Source of the DNA: Arthrospira sp. PCC 9108
GTDB taxonomy: Bacteria > Cyanobacteriota > Cyanobacteriia > Cyanobacteriales > Microcoleaceae
Length of the DNA stretch: 64,000 nucleotides
Reading direction: 5' to 3'
Assembly (NCBI GenBank): GCA_016745315.1
Contig: CP066886.1
Location: 1,023,501-1,087,500, forward strand
Under the pieces are notes generated by a model that searched no databases, was not told where the DNA came from, and saw only the letters and a list, made by a program, of their open reading frames with translations. The position numbers and the translations under genes are program-made. This document shows, piece after piece, positions 46,323 to 56,900 of the stretch. Numbering within the stretch: position 1 is the first letter of the stretch; every line of letters begins with the position of its first letter.

Positions 46323-49136
46323 ATGTCTACTGATAATCAAGCTGTAGTTTGTCTGAATTTGGGCAATGATTATGTCAAGTCTCAACAATGGGAACTGGCG
46401 GCGAATTGTTATCGACAGGCTATCGAAGCTGACCCTAACTTAACCGCCGCCTATACCAGTTTAGGCAGCATTTGGCAACATTGGCAACAACCCCTAAGTT
46501 CAGCTAAACAACTCTATCAGCAAATTAGCGAAAATCCCGGTTCTGTTCCGGTGGATTTTTGCTTTCTCCTGGGTGAGAGTTTCGAGAAACATGGGGATAA
46601 CCAAGGGGCGATCGCTTCCTATAATTTGGCGATCGCTATTAATCCTAAATTGGCAATAGCTCACTATAAAATCGCCCAGGTATATCATAACATAAATCAA
46701 GTCGATTTGGCAATAGGTGGTTATCAGAAAGCCATTGAATTGCAGCCCAATATATATATCTATTATGTCGGTTTGGGTCAAGCCCTCAGTAGCCAAAAAC
46801 AGGACGAACAAGCTATCACAGCCTATCGGAAAGCCATTGAGTTAAAGCCAGACTTTTGTTGGTCTTATCACCATTTAGCAGTCATTTTAACTCGATTGGG
46901 GCGCGTTGAGGAAGCCATAGCCGCCTATCGCCAGGAAATTACATTAAACCCTGATTTCTATTGGTCTCATTTTCACTTGGGAGATTTACTCAGCCAGCAA
47001 AATCAGCCGGAAGAAGCGATCGAAGCCTACCGTCAAGCGATCGCTATTAACCCTCAACAACCAGAAGCCCATCAACGGCTGACGGAGATTTTATCCCGCC
47101 ACCAAAAAACTGGGGAGGATGCCCTTTTAACGGGGAGGTATGAAGAGGCGATCGCTATTTATCGGGATATGGTGGCAGCTAGACCCGATTATTCCTGGGG
47201 ATATTATGGGTTGGGTTTAGCATTACTCAACCAGCGACAATGGCGAGAAGCCATTGATGTATTTAATCAGGCAATTAGTATCAATCCTGATTGCTTTTGG
47301 TCTTATAATCACCTCGGTTATTGTCTGTTTAAACAGGGTAAAATCTCCCCGGCTATTGATGCTTATAAACAGGCGATCGCCATTGATCCAGAAATCCCAG
47401 AAGTCTATATTCGCCTCGGTGATGCCCTCTTACAACAGCCAGATATTGATGGGGCAATTGCCGCTTATTTAGACGCTATTAAAGCCCAACCAGAAGCCGA
47501 GATAGCATATCTAAAACTGCGGCATTTACGCACCTATAGTTTTATCAAATTACAACCGGAGCAAATAGAGGCGATCGCCTCTAGTTATCAACAAGCAATT
47601 TCCCAGGTTCCCCACTATCCAGAACCCTATATAAATTATGGAGATTTACTCACCGAAATCGGTCAAATTTCCGAGGCTATTTCCACCTATAAACAGGGAG
47701 TCTTAGCTAAAACCAAAATCTGTCGCCCCGAATTTTTTAGCAACCACTGGGAAACCGCATCAGTTCAAGGTCCGAATTTTATCATTATTGGCGCTCAAAA
47801 AGCTGGCACAACCTCCCTGTATGAATACCTTTGTCATCATCCCCAGGTAATTCCTAACCTCCATAAAGAAGTTGATTTTTTCATTTGGCAATATTACCGA
47901 GGTTTAGACTGGTATCTCGCCCATTTTCCCCCCATTCCCCCTGGCGGCGAATTTCTCACCGGAGAAGCCAGCCCTAGTTATATAGTCGATAGTAAAGTAT
48001 GCGATCGCCTTTACCAAGCCTTCCCAAAAGTCAAGCTAATTGTCACCCTAAGAAATCCAGTAGATCGAGCTTTTTCTCAATATCAAGACCACCGAAATTG
48101 GATGGGTCAAGAAAAGCGCACTCTCCAACAGGCCATGATAGATGAAATTGCCATTCTCGATACCATTGACGACCCCACCCTAGCCGGACGGAAATTTTGG
48201 GGATGTCAATATGGTTATCTACTGCGGGGAATGTATGTTTATTTTCTGGAAAAGTGGATGCAAAAATTCCCACCCGAACAGCTTTTAATCATCAGCAGTG
48301 AACAATTATACACCCAGCCCCAGAACACCCTCAAACAGGTCTTTGAGTTTTTAGGTCTTCCCGACCATCAACTCTCCGAATACCCCCGATATACCGCAGG
48401 TTCCTATAATCCCATACCAGAAACATTACATCAGACCCTAGGCGACTTTTTCCGTCCCCACAACCACAAACTCGAGGAATTATTAGGCAAAAAATTCCAT
48501 TGGTCCCGTAGGGTGCGTCAGACCCCAGCCATTTTGATATTACCCAAAAATTCTGTACTGACGCACCTAATTCTAATTCCCCGTAGGGTGCGTCAGACCC
48601 CAGCCATTTTGATATTACCCAAAAATTCTGTACTGACGCACCTAATTCTAATTCCCCGTAGGGTGCGTCAGACCCCAGCCATTTTGATATTACCCAAAAA
48701 TTCTGTACTGACGCACCTAATTCTAATTCCCCGTAGGGTGCGTCAGACCCCAGCCATTTTGATATTACCCAAAAATTCTGTACTGACGCACCTAATTCTA
48801 ATTCCCCGTAGGGTGCGTCAGACCCCAGCCATTTTGATATTACCCAAAAATTCTGTACTGACGCACCTAATTCTAATTCCCCGTAGGGTGCGTCAGACCC
48901 CAGCCATTTTGATATTACCCAAAAATTCTGTACTGACGCACCTAATTCTAATTCCCCGTAGGGTGCGTCAGACCCCAGCCATTTTGATATTACCCAAAAA
49001 TTCTGTACTGACGCACCTAATTCTAATTCCCCGTAGGGTGCGTCAGACCCCAGCCATTTTGATATTACCCAAAAATTCTGTACTGACGCACCTAATTCTA
49101 ATTCCCCGTAGGGTGCGTCAGACCCCGCCATTTTGA
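46323..49136 (+). CDS. TPR-sulfotransferase protein extended by a DNA repeat array
   Basis: 937-residue frame. Residues about 1-470: eleven or so TPR units (QAIEADPNLTAAYTSLG, YRQAIAINPQQPEAHQRL). Residues about 482-725: sulfotransferase with 5'-PSB GAQKAGTTSLYEYL, LTGEASPSYI, 3'-PSB VTLRNPVDRAFSQYQDH and a natural end near LEELLGKKFHW. From 48504 the frame enters a 75-bp tandem array that is open in this frame and adds eight copies of a 25-residue unit, RRVRQTPAILILPKNSVLTH with LILIP. It ends in unit 9, where one base is missing. The repeat tail is probably not selected protein. It likely transfers sulphate from PAPS to a glycan or peptide. ATG 46323; an in-frame TTG lies two codons upstream. 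Confidence 0.85.
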   Translation: MSTDNQAVVCLNLGNDYVKSQQWELAANCYRQAIEADPNLTAAYTSLGSIWQHWQQPLSSAKQLYQQISENPGSVPVDFCFLLGESFEKHGDNQGAIASYNLAIAINPKLAIAHYKIAQVYHNINQVDLAIGGYQKAIELQPNIYIYYVGLGQALSSQKQDEQAITAYRKAIELKPDFCWSYHHLAVILTRLGRVEEAIAAYRQEITLNPDFYWSHFHLGDLLSQQNQPEEAIEAYRQAIAINPQQPEAHQRLTEILSRHQKTGEDALLTGRYEEAIAIYRDMVAARPDYSWGYYGLGLALLNQRQWREAIDVFNQAISINPDCFWSYNHLGYCLFKQGKISPAIDAYKQAIAIDPEIPEVYIRLGDALLQQPDIDGAIAAYLDAIKAQPEAEIAYLKLRHLRTYSFIKLQPEQIEAIASSYQQAISQVPHYPEPYINYGDLLTEIGQISEAISTYKQGVLAKTKICRPEFFSNHWETASVQGPNFIIIGAQKAGTTSLYEYLCHHPQVIPNLHKEVDFFIWQYYRGLDWYLAHFPPIPPGGEFLTGEASPSYIVDSKVCDRLYQAFPKVKLIVTLRNPVDRAFSQYQDHRNWMGQEKRTLQQAMIDEIAILDTIDDPTLAGRKFWGCQYGYLLRGMYVYFLEKWMQKFPPEQLLIISSEQLYTQPQNTLKQVFEFLGLPDHQLSEYPRYTAGSYNPIPETLHQTLGDFFRPHNHKLEELLGKKFHWSRRVRQTPAILILPKNSVLTHLILIPRRVRQTPAILILPKNSVLTHLILIPRRVRQTPAILILPKNSVLTHLILIPRRVRQTPAILILPKNSVLTHLILIPRRVRQTPAILILPKNSVLTHLILIPRRVRQTPAILILPKNSVLTHLILIPRRVRQTPAILILPKNSVLTHLILIPRRVRQTPAILILPKNSVLTHLILIPRRVRQTPPF

Positions 49137-49902
49137 TATTACCCAAAAATTCTGTACTGACGCACCTAATTCTAATTCCCCGCAGGGTGCGTCAGACCCC
49201 GGCCATTTTGATATTACCCAAAAATTCTGTACTGACGCACCTAATTCTAATTCCCCGTAGGGTGCGTCAGACCCCGGCCATTTTGATATTACCCAAAAAT
49301 TCTGTACTGACGCACCTAATTCCCCGTAGGGTGCGTCAGACCCCAGCCATTTTGATATTACCCAAAAATTCTGTACTGACGCACCTAATTCCCCCGTAGG
49401 GTGCGTCAGACCCCGGCCATTTTGATATTACCCAAAAATTCTGTACTGACGCACCTAATTCCCCGTAGGGTGCGTCAGACCCCGCCATTTTGATATTACC
49501 CAAAAATTCTGTACTGACGCACCTAATTCTAATTCCCCGTAGGGTGCGTCAGACCCCAGCCATTTTGATATTACCCAAAAATTCTGTACTGACGCACCTA
49601 ATTCTAATTCCCCGTAGGGTGCGTCAGACCCCAGCCATTTTGATATTACCCAAAAATTCTGTACTGACGCACCTAATTCTAATTCCCCGTAGGGTGCGTC
49701 AGACCCCGGCCATTTTGATATTACCCAAAAATTCTGTACTGACGCACCTAATTCTAATTCCCCGTAGGGTGCGTCAGACCCCAGCCATTTTGATATTACC
49801 CAAAAATTCTGTACTGACGCACCTAATTCTAATTCCCCGTAGGGTGCGTCAGACCCCAGCCATTTTGATATTACCCAAAAATTCTGTACTGACGCACCGG
49901 AC
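48504..49902 (+). repeat. Tandem array 1, 19 copies of a palindromic 75-bp unit
   Basis: The unit starts CGTAGGGTGCGTCAGACC and ends CTGACGCACCTAATTCTAAT with CCC. Each unit contains a perfect inverted pair GGTGCGTCAG and CTGACGCACC around a 43-base loop, so every copy can fold. Units 1-8 are nearly identical and exactly 75 bp apart (48508, 48583, 48658...). Units 9-14 carry small deletions (69-74 bp). Units 15-19 are again 75 bp. The array begins inside the sulfotransferase frame and ends at the start of the shared repeat near 49917. Confidence 0.95.
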
Positions 49903-49916
49903 TAAGGGTTCCTCAC

Positions 49917-49964
49917 TTCTCAAAGCCCCTCTCCCTTTCTGGGAGAGGGGTTTGGGGTGAGGGC
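49917..49964 (+). repeat. Dispersed short repeat, copy B
   Basis: Same sequence as 22645-22692, here with a perfect hairpin CCCCTCTCC, loop, GGAGAGGGG. It sits between array 1 and array 2. Confidence 0.6.
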
Positions 49965-49984
49965 TGTACCTTATAGAGATGAGA

Positions 49985-50690
49985 AGCGCTATATCCTCCT
50001 GGGGAGGGAAAATTGACGGCCGTGGGGCGGGTTTATTTATATCCTCCTGGGGAGGGAAAATTGACCGTTGAACCCGCCCCTACCTAATTAATGGCAATAG
50101 TAGCCATTTTTATGGCCGTGGGGCGGGTTTATTTATATCCTCCTGGGGAGGGAGAATTGACCGTTGAACCCGCCCCTACCTAGTTAATGGCAATAGTAGC
50201 TATTTTTATGGCCGTGGGGCGGGTTTATTTATATCCTCCTGGGGAGGGAGAATTGACCGTTGAACCCGCCCCTACCTAATTAATGGCAATAGTAGCCATT
50301 TTTATGGCCGTGGGGCGGGTTTATTTATATCCTCCTGGGGAGGGAAAATTGACGGCCGTGGGGCGGGTTTATTTATATCCTCCTGGGGAGGGAAAATTGA
50401 CGGCCGTGGGGCGGGTTTATTTATATCCTCCTGGGGAGGGAAAATTGACCGTTGAACCCGCCCCTACCTAATTAATGGCAATAGTAGCCATTTTTATGGC
50501 CGTGGGGCGGGTTTATTTATATCCTCCTGGGGAGGGAGAATTGACCGTTGAACCCGCCCCTACCTAGTTAATGGCAATAGTAGCCATTTTTATGGCGGTG
50601 GGGCGGGTTTATTTATATCCTCCTGGGGAGGGAGAATTGACCGTTGAACCCGCCCCTACCTAGTTAATGGCAATAGTAGCCATTTTGATC
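49985..50690 (+). repeat. Tandem array 2, nine copies with 96- and 48-bp spacing
   Basis: Core GGGGCGGGTTTATTTATATC then CTCCTGGGGAGGG, followed in the long version by a segment with GAACCCGCCCCTACC and AATGGCAATAGTAGCC. Core starts are at about 49991, 50039, 50135, 50231, 50327, 50375, 50423, 50519 and 50615: spacing 48 or 96 only. GGGGCGGGTT pairs with AACCCGCCCC. The last unit forms the final residues and stop codon of the pilin-like gene at 50664. Confidence 0.95.
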
Positions 50691-51386
50691 CGGTCTTTGC
50701 TGTTGCTGACCAATGCGAGTCGCACCTATCAGCGTCGAAATGATGATACATCGCTTTTGACCCGGAACTTCAGGATGATGGAGAGCAATGCGTCCCTTCG
50801 CCGCCAGAGAAGTTTGGGCGCAGAAATTAGACGGGTTATAGACCGGACAGCCTTGGTGGTTGAATAAAACTCGGTACACCGTCCCCGCGTTTCGGACTTG
50901 GTTGGTGTCAGGGTCTACTTTTCGCAGCGTCGTCTCATATTTACCCCTGCTGTTTTTTTCCCGGTTGTGAATTTCTATCCCCGGTTCTAGGTTAGTCCAT
51001 GAACCTTCTGGGAGTTGACCAGGGGGAGTCTTCGCGGGATGGACTGCTACCTGTACCTGTCCCCCATATTCCCTAATGCTCGCCTGCCATGATGTACTAG
51101 ACAGTATAGCCTCACTTTTGGTTGAGTGGATAGCCCAGTTGAGTCGCCGGATAGAAGTTTGCAGTTTCTGGTTATTCACGAAACCTAACCACGTCGGAAC
51201 CGCTATCCCACCTATTATCGATATAATCACCATCACCACCAATACTTCTAGTAAAGAAAACCCAGATTCTGTATGGGGTTTTGGCGATTTTGCACCCTGA
51301 AAGTCACTGCTCACGGGTTTTTCAGGCACTAAATTAACAGCCTGTTTCTGAACCAGAAGCAAGTGCTTAATTAATTTATTTTCCAT
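50664..51386 (-). CDS. Prepilin-type protein (GspH/FimT-like pseudopilin)
   Basis: 240 residues. A long leader (about 40) precedes the prepilin site GFSLLEVLVVMVIISIIGG, with glycine before Phe and Glu at +5. The C-terminal domain has GQVQVAVHPAKTPPGQLPEGSW and two cysteines (HQGCPVYNPSNFC). The last residues (NGYYCH) and the stop codon are coded by the flanking repeat unit, so the original end has been replaced. It is the last gene of the hps cluster on this strand, 190 bases after the previous pseudopilin. Likely part of a polysaccharide-export or pilus-like machine. Confidence 0.75.
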   Translation of the reverse strand: MENKLIKHLLLVQKQAVNLVPEKPVSSDFQGAKSPKPHTESGFSLLEVLVVMVIISIIGGIAVPTWLGFVNNQKLQTSIRRLNWAIHSTKSEAILSSTSWQASIREYGGQVQVAVHPAKTPPGQLPEGSWTNLEPGIEIHNREKNSRGKYETTLRKVDPDTNQVRNAGTVYRVLFNHQGCPVYNPSNFCAQTSLAAKGRIALHHPEVPGQKRCIIISTLIGATRIGQQQQRPDQNGYYCH

Positions 51387-51576
51387 TATTTAACCTGGGT
51401 CAAAAGGATACATTTTGTGTATTTAATACACAAATAACCTCACTCGCAACAGGCCTATTTACGGGTGATATCTTTTGTGGTGTATTCTAAACTATCTTGG
51501 CGGGAATCGGGGGTAAAGTTTTGTTAAAATATTCAGCCGATAATTAACTTTTTGTGTTACAATAGGTTAGTTACAA

Positions 51577-52167
51577 TTACTCATCAAAGCAAGCATCTCC
51601 TTCCCGTTTCTGGGTAGAGACTAGGATAGTTCTGACAAGCACGCAATGTATCACGGTCTCATCAGCCGAAGATACAACTACCCGAAAAGGTTTATCTTCT
51701 GTTATATTATTGTTTCGATCTTGCTCTGGTACTATAACTCCTTGATGGTCAAATTCTAGGTGTTCTCGGCTATTGCTTGTTGGTGGAATAACTTGCAGTG
51801 TGATTTGTCCCTCGTTAATCTCGCCATTGACATCGAGAGTTTGCCAACCTGCGTTATCGTCGTCCGGTCGTCCACCAGAGGTTAAATAAATTCGATATGC
51901 GGGTATACCTTGATGCTCACCAAATTCGAGGGATCTACCTAAACTGGTTAATTGGGCTTGGCTTTGAGCCTCTTGTATGGCGTTATAAACCCGGTCATTA
52001 ACGGTGCGAACTTTTTGTCTGTTGGCAAACATCAGCCATGTCGGAGCTGCGATCGCACTGAGAATGCCAACCATTAATGCTACCACCAACATCTCAATTA
52101 TCGTGAAGCCTGACTGGTTTTTTTTGCGCCTATAATCGACCGCTTTTCGGTTAATTAAAATACTCAT
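51577..52167 (-). CDS. Prepilin-type pseudopilin, hps cluster
   Basis: 196 residues. Prepilin peptide GFTIIEMLVVALMVGILSAIAAPTWLMF follows a 20-residue basic leader. The rest has NDRVYNAIQEAQSQAQLTSLGRSLEF and a C-terminal part with VLVRTILVSTQKREGDACFDE, in which two cysteines can pair. Such GspH-like subunits build the tip or assist assembly of a pseudopilus. It follows hpsC by about 40 bases. By order it corresponds to the third small pseudopilin of the hormogonium polysaccharide set, but the name HpsD is not certain. Confidence 0.8.
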   Translation of the reverse strand: MSILINRKAVDYRRKKNQSGFTIIEMLVVALMVGILSAIAAPTWLMFANRQKVRTVNDRVYNAIQEAQSQAQLTSLGRSLEFGEHQGIPAYRIYLTSGGRPDDDNAGWQTLDVNGEINEGQITLQVIPPTSNSREHLEFDHQGVIVPEQDRNNNITEDKPFRVVVSSADETVIHCVLVRTILVSTQKREGDACFDE

Positions 52168-52208
52168 TTTATGGGTTCCTTTTATTATAAATTGAGGGAC
52201 TTTATGGG

Positions 52209-53159
52209 TTAATTTAAAGTGCCGAAGCCTTTAACCAAAAAGCTGGTCTCAGGAAAAAGCGATCGCCGATTCGGGTCGAATGTTGTAGCATTCGGATCAA
52301 TGCGAAATGCGGCATTCATTCTCAGGTTAACTAAAGCTGCTGTCCTACCGGAGTCCACACATACAAAAAAGCCACTACCCTTATCTCCAGATAGTAAATC
52401 AGCTTCAGGTGGATCATCTGTTGCAGTTAAGCCAAGAGCTGTTTTACAGTGATCCTCGGCTAGACCTGCGACGGCGTTTGGATATATGTAATCAATCAGA
52501 ACTTCTCGTGATGCTCTTTTAATTTCATGGTCGGGATCTCGTTTCCATCTATTCATTATTTGCTGAAGCGTACCTTCTCCAAATGTAGGTAATTGAAAAC
52601 CTTGATCTTTTATATCGGCCACGCATTCACCACCGTCCTTAGGACAATCTTTGATTTGTAAGCGAGAAATACGCCCCTGACCAGACCAAGTATCAGAAGC
52701 ATCTGTTTGTAAATAGTAAGCAACTAAAGAGTAAACTTGGGCATCATTGCAACGGTTATCCTGGCAGGGGGGAACAACATTGGGGATAAACTCCTGTTTC
52801 CAGAACACCAATACCACATCATCAGAATCAGGAAGTTGGTTCCTCACCCCATTAGCGTCTGTATCTGCAGGGTCCCCATCAAGCCCTTTACCGTCGTAGA
52901 TATAGATAGCTTGGGAGAGGTCGCGGCGAATGAAATCTGCAGCCGCCTGTAACTCCTGTTCGGATCTGGCTTTGATTTCTTCCCGGGTATCGGTTCGTAA
53001 AACATCCACCACAAAAAACAGAATGGGCGTGATGATCATACTAGCCACAACAGCCGAAATCAATAACTCAACCATTGTGAAGCCTAAGTCATTCCCCTGG
53101 GTGGTTTTTGACTTACCTTTCAATACACCAATTAACCAAAACCGAACTAGGGACAGCAT
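52209..53159 (-). CDS. hpsC: Hormogonium polysaccharide secretion pseudopilin HpsC
   Basis: 316 residues, PilW-like. The prepilin motif GFTMVELLISAVVASMIITPILF is followed by a helix (EEIKARSEQELQAAADFIRRDL) and a large beta domain with cysteines. ATG 53159 is preferred because GAGAGG lies six bases upstream. The frame extends upstream to 53246, overlapping hpsB. HpsC belongs to the set that exports the gliding polysaccharide of motile filaments in cyanobacteria. Close spacing with neighbours indicates an operon. Confidence 0.8.
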   Translation of the reverse strand: MLSLVRFWLIGVLKGKSKTTQGNDLGFTMVELLISAVVASMIITPILFFVVDVLRTDTREEIKARSEQELQAAADFIRRDLSQAIYIYDGKGLDGDPADTDANGVRNQLPDSDDVVLVFWKQEFIPNVVPPCQDNRCNDAQVYSLVAYYLQTDASDTWSGQGRISRLQIKDCPKDGGECVADIKDQGFQLPTFGEGTLQQIMNRWKRDPDHEIKRASREVLIDYIYPNAVAGLAEDHCKTALGLTATDDPPEADLLSGDKGSGFFVCVDSGRTAALVNLRMNAAFRIDPNATTFDPNRRSLFPETSFLVKGFGTLN

Positions 53160-53230
53160 AACTACCTCTCTACCTGGATAAAGTGACTTTTGCACTCCAT
53201 GGGAACCATCACCAAACCTATTAATCCCCT

Positions 53231-53863
53231 TCATCGTGAGATGCATCCTTCCCCTTCCAAACGATCACGCCAATTCTGAAAGACAAAATTAGCACCACGA
53301 GGGTTATCTGGATCGTTAAACGGTGCAATCTCCGTTCGCACCTCCACTAGGGGGTCTCTGGGGCTGCCTAAACCGACTCTGGAACTCGCCACATGACCAG
53401 ACCCCCTCGGTGGTTCCGATTGAGCAAATGCGTCAGCACGATACACCCTGACAATCAACTGATAACCTTCCTCTAGGTTGTTGCTACACTCATTTATGCC
53501 AATTCCCTGAACCATCATATCCGTGGGGCTATCGGTTTCACATCCCCCAGTTCCGTCATTATCCACACAGAACAAGTCGTCTCGACTGGTTGGTCCAGCG
53601 TTGGGTTCACTGGGATTTAACAGCACCAAGTTCTGATGTTCATTGGTTGGGTCAGCACGGACAGCACTGATATAACTGTTAGCGGCTCTGCTGGCTAGTT
53701 CTATGCGTCTAGCCTGTACCCGGGTGGCGAAGGCAAAACCCAACACCGGAGAAATCCCCACCATCAGGATACTGACCACCACCATAGCCATGATGGACTC
53801 GAGCAGGGTGTAGCCAGATTCACTGGACTGGGAGAACTTTGGGGATAGTTTGGGGTTGAACAT
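53231..53863 (-). CDS. hpsB: Hormogonium polysaccharide secretion pseudopilin HpsB
   Basis: 210 residues. The leader ends at GYTLLESIMAMVVVSILMVGISPVLGFAF, PilV-like. Then VQARRIELASRAANSYISAVRADP and a beta domain with Cys pairs (CVDNDGTGGC). It follows hpsA by about 60 bases. The order hpsA, hpsB, hpsC in one direction matches known hps loci. The product would be cleaved by prepilin peptidase and enter a pseudopilus. Confidence 0.85.
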   Translation of the reverse strand: MFNPKLSPKFSQSSESGYTLLESIMAMVVVSILMVGISPVLGFAFATRVQARRIELASRAANSYISAVRADPTNEHQNLVLLNPSEPNAGPTSRDDLFCVDNDGTGGCETDSPTDMMVQGIGINECSNNLEEGYQLIVRVYRADAFAQSEPPRGSGHVASSRVGLGSPRDPLVEVRTEIAPFNDPDNPRGANFVFQNWRDRLEGEGCISR

Positions 53864-53924
53864 GGTTTGGCTTAGAATGCAACATGATTAAATAGGATGG
53901 TCAGTTATGGGTTACTAGGTTCGA

Positions 53925-56900
53925 CTATGAACGACGGAAGAACTTATCAGGGTCTAAAGGACATTCGTCAGGGCGCAACTCATCAGGGAGAAAGTGGTTG
54001 CCGTCATTCACTTTTGTGCCACACAGCAGCGTATGAATCCAGTGGTCATCCCGACTCACTTCTCGGAAGTATTTATCTGTGGGCTCGCTGCTGGGAGTCA
54101 CTAGGCGAGTCGCGAACAGGTCACGAAGTAGGCGAGGCCTCTCTTGGGCATGCAGCCTTCGGAAATCTACCAGACCCACATCATAACCATAGTTCCGGTT
54201 AGGGGCTCGGTAGAAGGTAGTTTGACCATCGTCATTACTGTTCATGTAGGGACGATCGCCCGTTGTTCGGCGTGGTCCGAACTTGGTTAAGTCGGAATCA
54301 TCCTGATCCAAAACTGACATCATTGGTGCAGTGGCGTATTCGCTATGTTTAAACTGGACAAAAGAGCCACTGATATTGACCGTTCTGCCATGCCACATTT
54401 CCAGGAAACGAGGGAAGTTATGCAAACCGCCATTGAGTTCAGTCTGATTACCATTGGTTTTCCTGATTGGAGAATCACCACTGGCAATAATCAGGTTAAA
54501 AGTAGTATTTGAGCCAGGCCTTTGTAGCCATCGTTCGTTGTTGTTGGCGGAATCTACTGTATTCAGTTGCACCACAGGTTCCCACATGGGCTGTGCATAA
54601 AGTACATCATCATCATCATCAGGTGGCTCAGGTTCCCAATGAACCTTCGGCACATCACCGTCCATTTGAAAGTGCAGTGCATTGGCTCTTTTTGTGGTCA
54701 CCTTGGAAAAAGTTTTCCATTTAAAATTTTCTTCATTATTATTACAAGGGCCTTCATCATATTCACCTTCTTCGTTCAAGGATATTTTTTTGTCATTGTT
54801 GTCATTGTTGTCATTGTCGTCGTCATTATTATCCACACAAATTTCAGCATCCTGTAAGGGTGAATAGTTGTATTTGCCATTAACAACACCCAAGGGGATA
54901 GTATGACCATTTTTATCTAGCACAAGTTTGTGTGTCTTATCACGAAGAAAAGCAATACGACGGGGATAGATGCGTTCCCACGATGGCAGTATTCTTTGTA
55001 CAGTTGTTCCTACAGTGGGGTTGTCGTCGCTATTACTGTATGTAAAGGTATCACCAATTCTGTCTGAGGCAAATTTAGCAGGATCGTCGTCGTGTTTACT
55101 GACTACCCAATCATCTGGTTCACACATGGAAACTAGAGGTTTGCGACAAATCTCCATCACATATTCAATGCCCTGAGTTCCTCTGCGAGTTTGAACAGGA
55201 GTGACAAAGTTGGTTAGATAGGAACTTCTTTCTTGGAAAGCACCATCCATCCAGATTCCTACCCTGTTGTTTGTAGTGTTCCAAAAGTTGGCACTGGTGA
55301 CAAAGTTGTTGTCATAGAAGCCATTAAGCCTACGCACTGCCGCCAGGGTCAGGTCATTTGGTCCTAGGTTCTCATCCCCCTGATCACCATCTCCATTTAA
55401 ATCAAAACTGAAGTCAGGCTCATCAAATTTGGGATCACTTCCAAGGCCGAAATCATAGCCATCCTCTAATCTGACTGGATCTAAGCCTCTGCGATTTATA
55501 TAATCGAGGCTAAGAACCATGTTATTGCGGAGGTTGTAGTCGCCTTCGTTACGAAATCCCTCCCTAAAGTCACCAGACAGTAGAGTTACCGCATCAGACA
55601 GAACCGTGGCGGGCCGCCAGAGGTCTTTTGAGACGTCAGCAAAGCGTTCATCTCTAGTGTAGAAGTTACTCCGATTAGGTTCTAAAGTTTTGGTAAACTC
55701 CTCCAAGGCATTGCCGCCGGGGGTTTGGTGCAGGTTAAAGCTATTTCCCGTTGCTTTCACATACACAGGCAAATTACTAACCAGGATTAACCCTCTTTCT
55801 CGTGGGCTTCCTTGTGGGCGGTTTAACTGTCTACCATTAACCAACATGATGCCGTTGGGGCGGCGGGTTTCGTCTACAACAAAGTCCACCGGATTGGTTC
55901 TGGAGTCCCCAGTGCTATTATCTATCAGGGCATCATCACGGGTGGCGTAGACAATGCCACTGTAGGGCAATAAAAACTCATCCGTACCGATCGCTTTTTT
56001 GCGTAACTTGTCTAAGTCAATCACGGTGGTGCGAATTTCCAGAGGTTGGCGGTCTTCTATGGCGCGATCATAAGTGCCTTTACCATCAGCAAAGAAACCG
56101 TCATCATCCTCCAGGGCTTTCACCTGGCGACCATCCAGTAAAGTTCTTTCATAAATCGTACCATGGTCAATAGTACCTTGTGTGGGAGTCCCTGCCTCAT
56201 CCGTCAGAATTTTAATCGCACACACAGCCGCATCAATAGCTGACTGATCCGCTAGAGTGCGGTTTCCAGGAGATTTCCGTATGGCTACACGCAGGGGTTC
56301 GTTCACCCAACGCCCATCAGGGAATTTTAGACTAGCTTGATATTCCAGTTTCTGTTCCAGAGTAGCCGCGTCCGGGCTATCCTCAGATACTACACCATAG
56401 GGATTACGAGGGTTTGTGCTGGGGGTTAATTGACCGATACTCTCAATTTGCGGGGCATACACTATGCCATTGTGAGATTTACCTTCGGCACTACTATCCC
56501 AAGGCAAGTCATCTTTATTTTTACCAGTGTTGTCGGTAGAGCTTCTGTAGAAAGTGGGGTCGTAGTAACTGCTGATACAGGCTATGGGATTTTGGCGATC
56601 GCCCGGCTCCTCCCAGGGAGTGGTTGTATAGTGATACACCACAGTAGCCCGCATTTTCAGGTGTCCCCTTTGATAACCTTGATCAGGGATATCAAAAGGG
56701 TCATCCCATCCCATCGGCATGGTATCTGGCCACACCACATTCCTACCACCCCTGGGCGGAGGCAAAAACGATCCCTCGTCCCAGTAAATCCCTGCCCCAG
56801 TAACTACCCGCAGTCCTCCCGCCAGTTCTTTATATTCCTCCCCCGGCTCGAACTCATGTGGTTCTTTGAATTTCTCCGCTGCTGCTCTTTCCCAAAAACC

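Noticed and set aside
49133..49960. Two + strand ORFs and a - strand ORF (48331-49146) in array 1
   Set aside because: They exist only because the 75-bp unit is open in these frames. They have no start site context and no domain; the part inside the sulfotransferase frame is described there.
50283..50471. 62-residue ORF with 16-residue repeats
   Set aside because: Product of the 48-bp repeat unit of array 2; no ribosome site, no family.
48504..50690. Tandem arrays as a CRISPR array
   Set aside because: Units abut each other with no unique spacers, and periods are 48-96 bp with whole units repeated. No cas genes are near.
54509..54867. Several + strand ORFs rich in I, S and F within hpsA
   Set aside because: They are on the opposite strand of a long Asp/Asn-rich coding region and have no start site or family.
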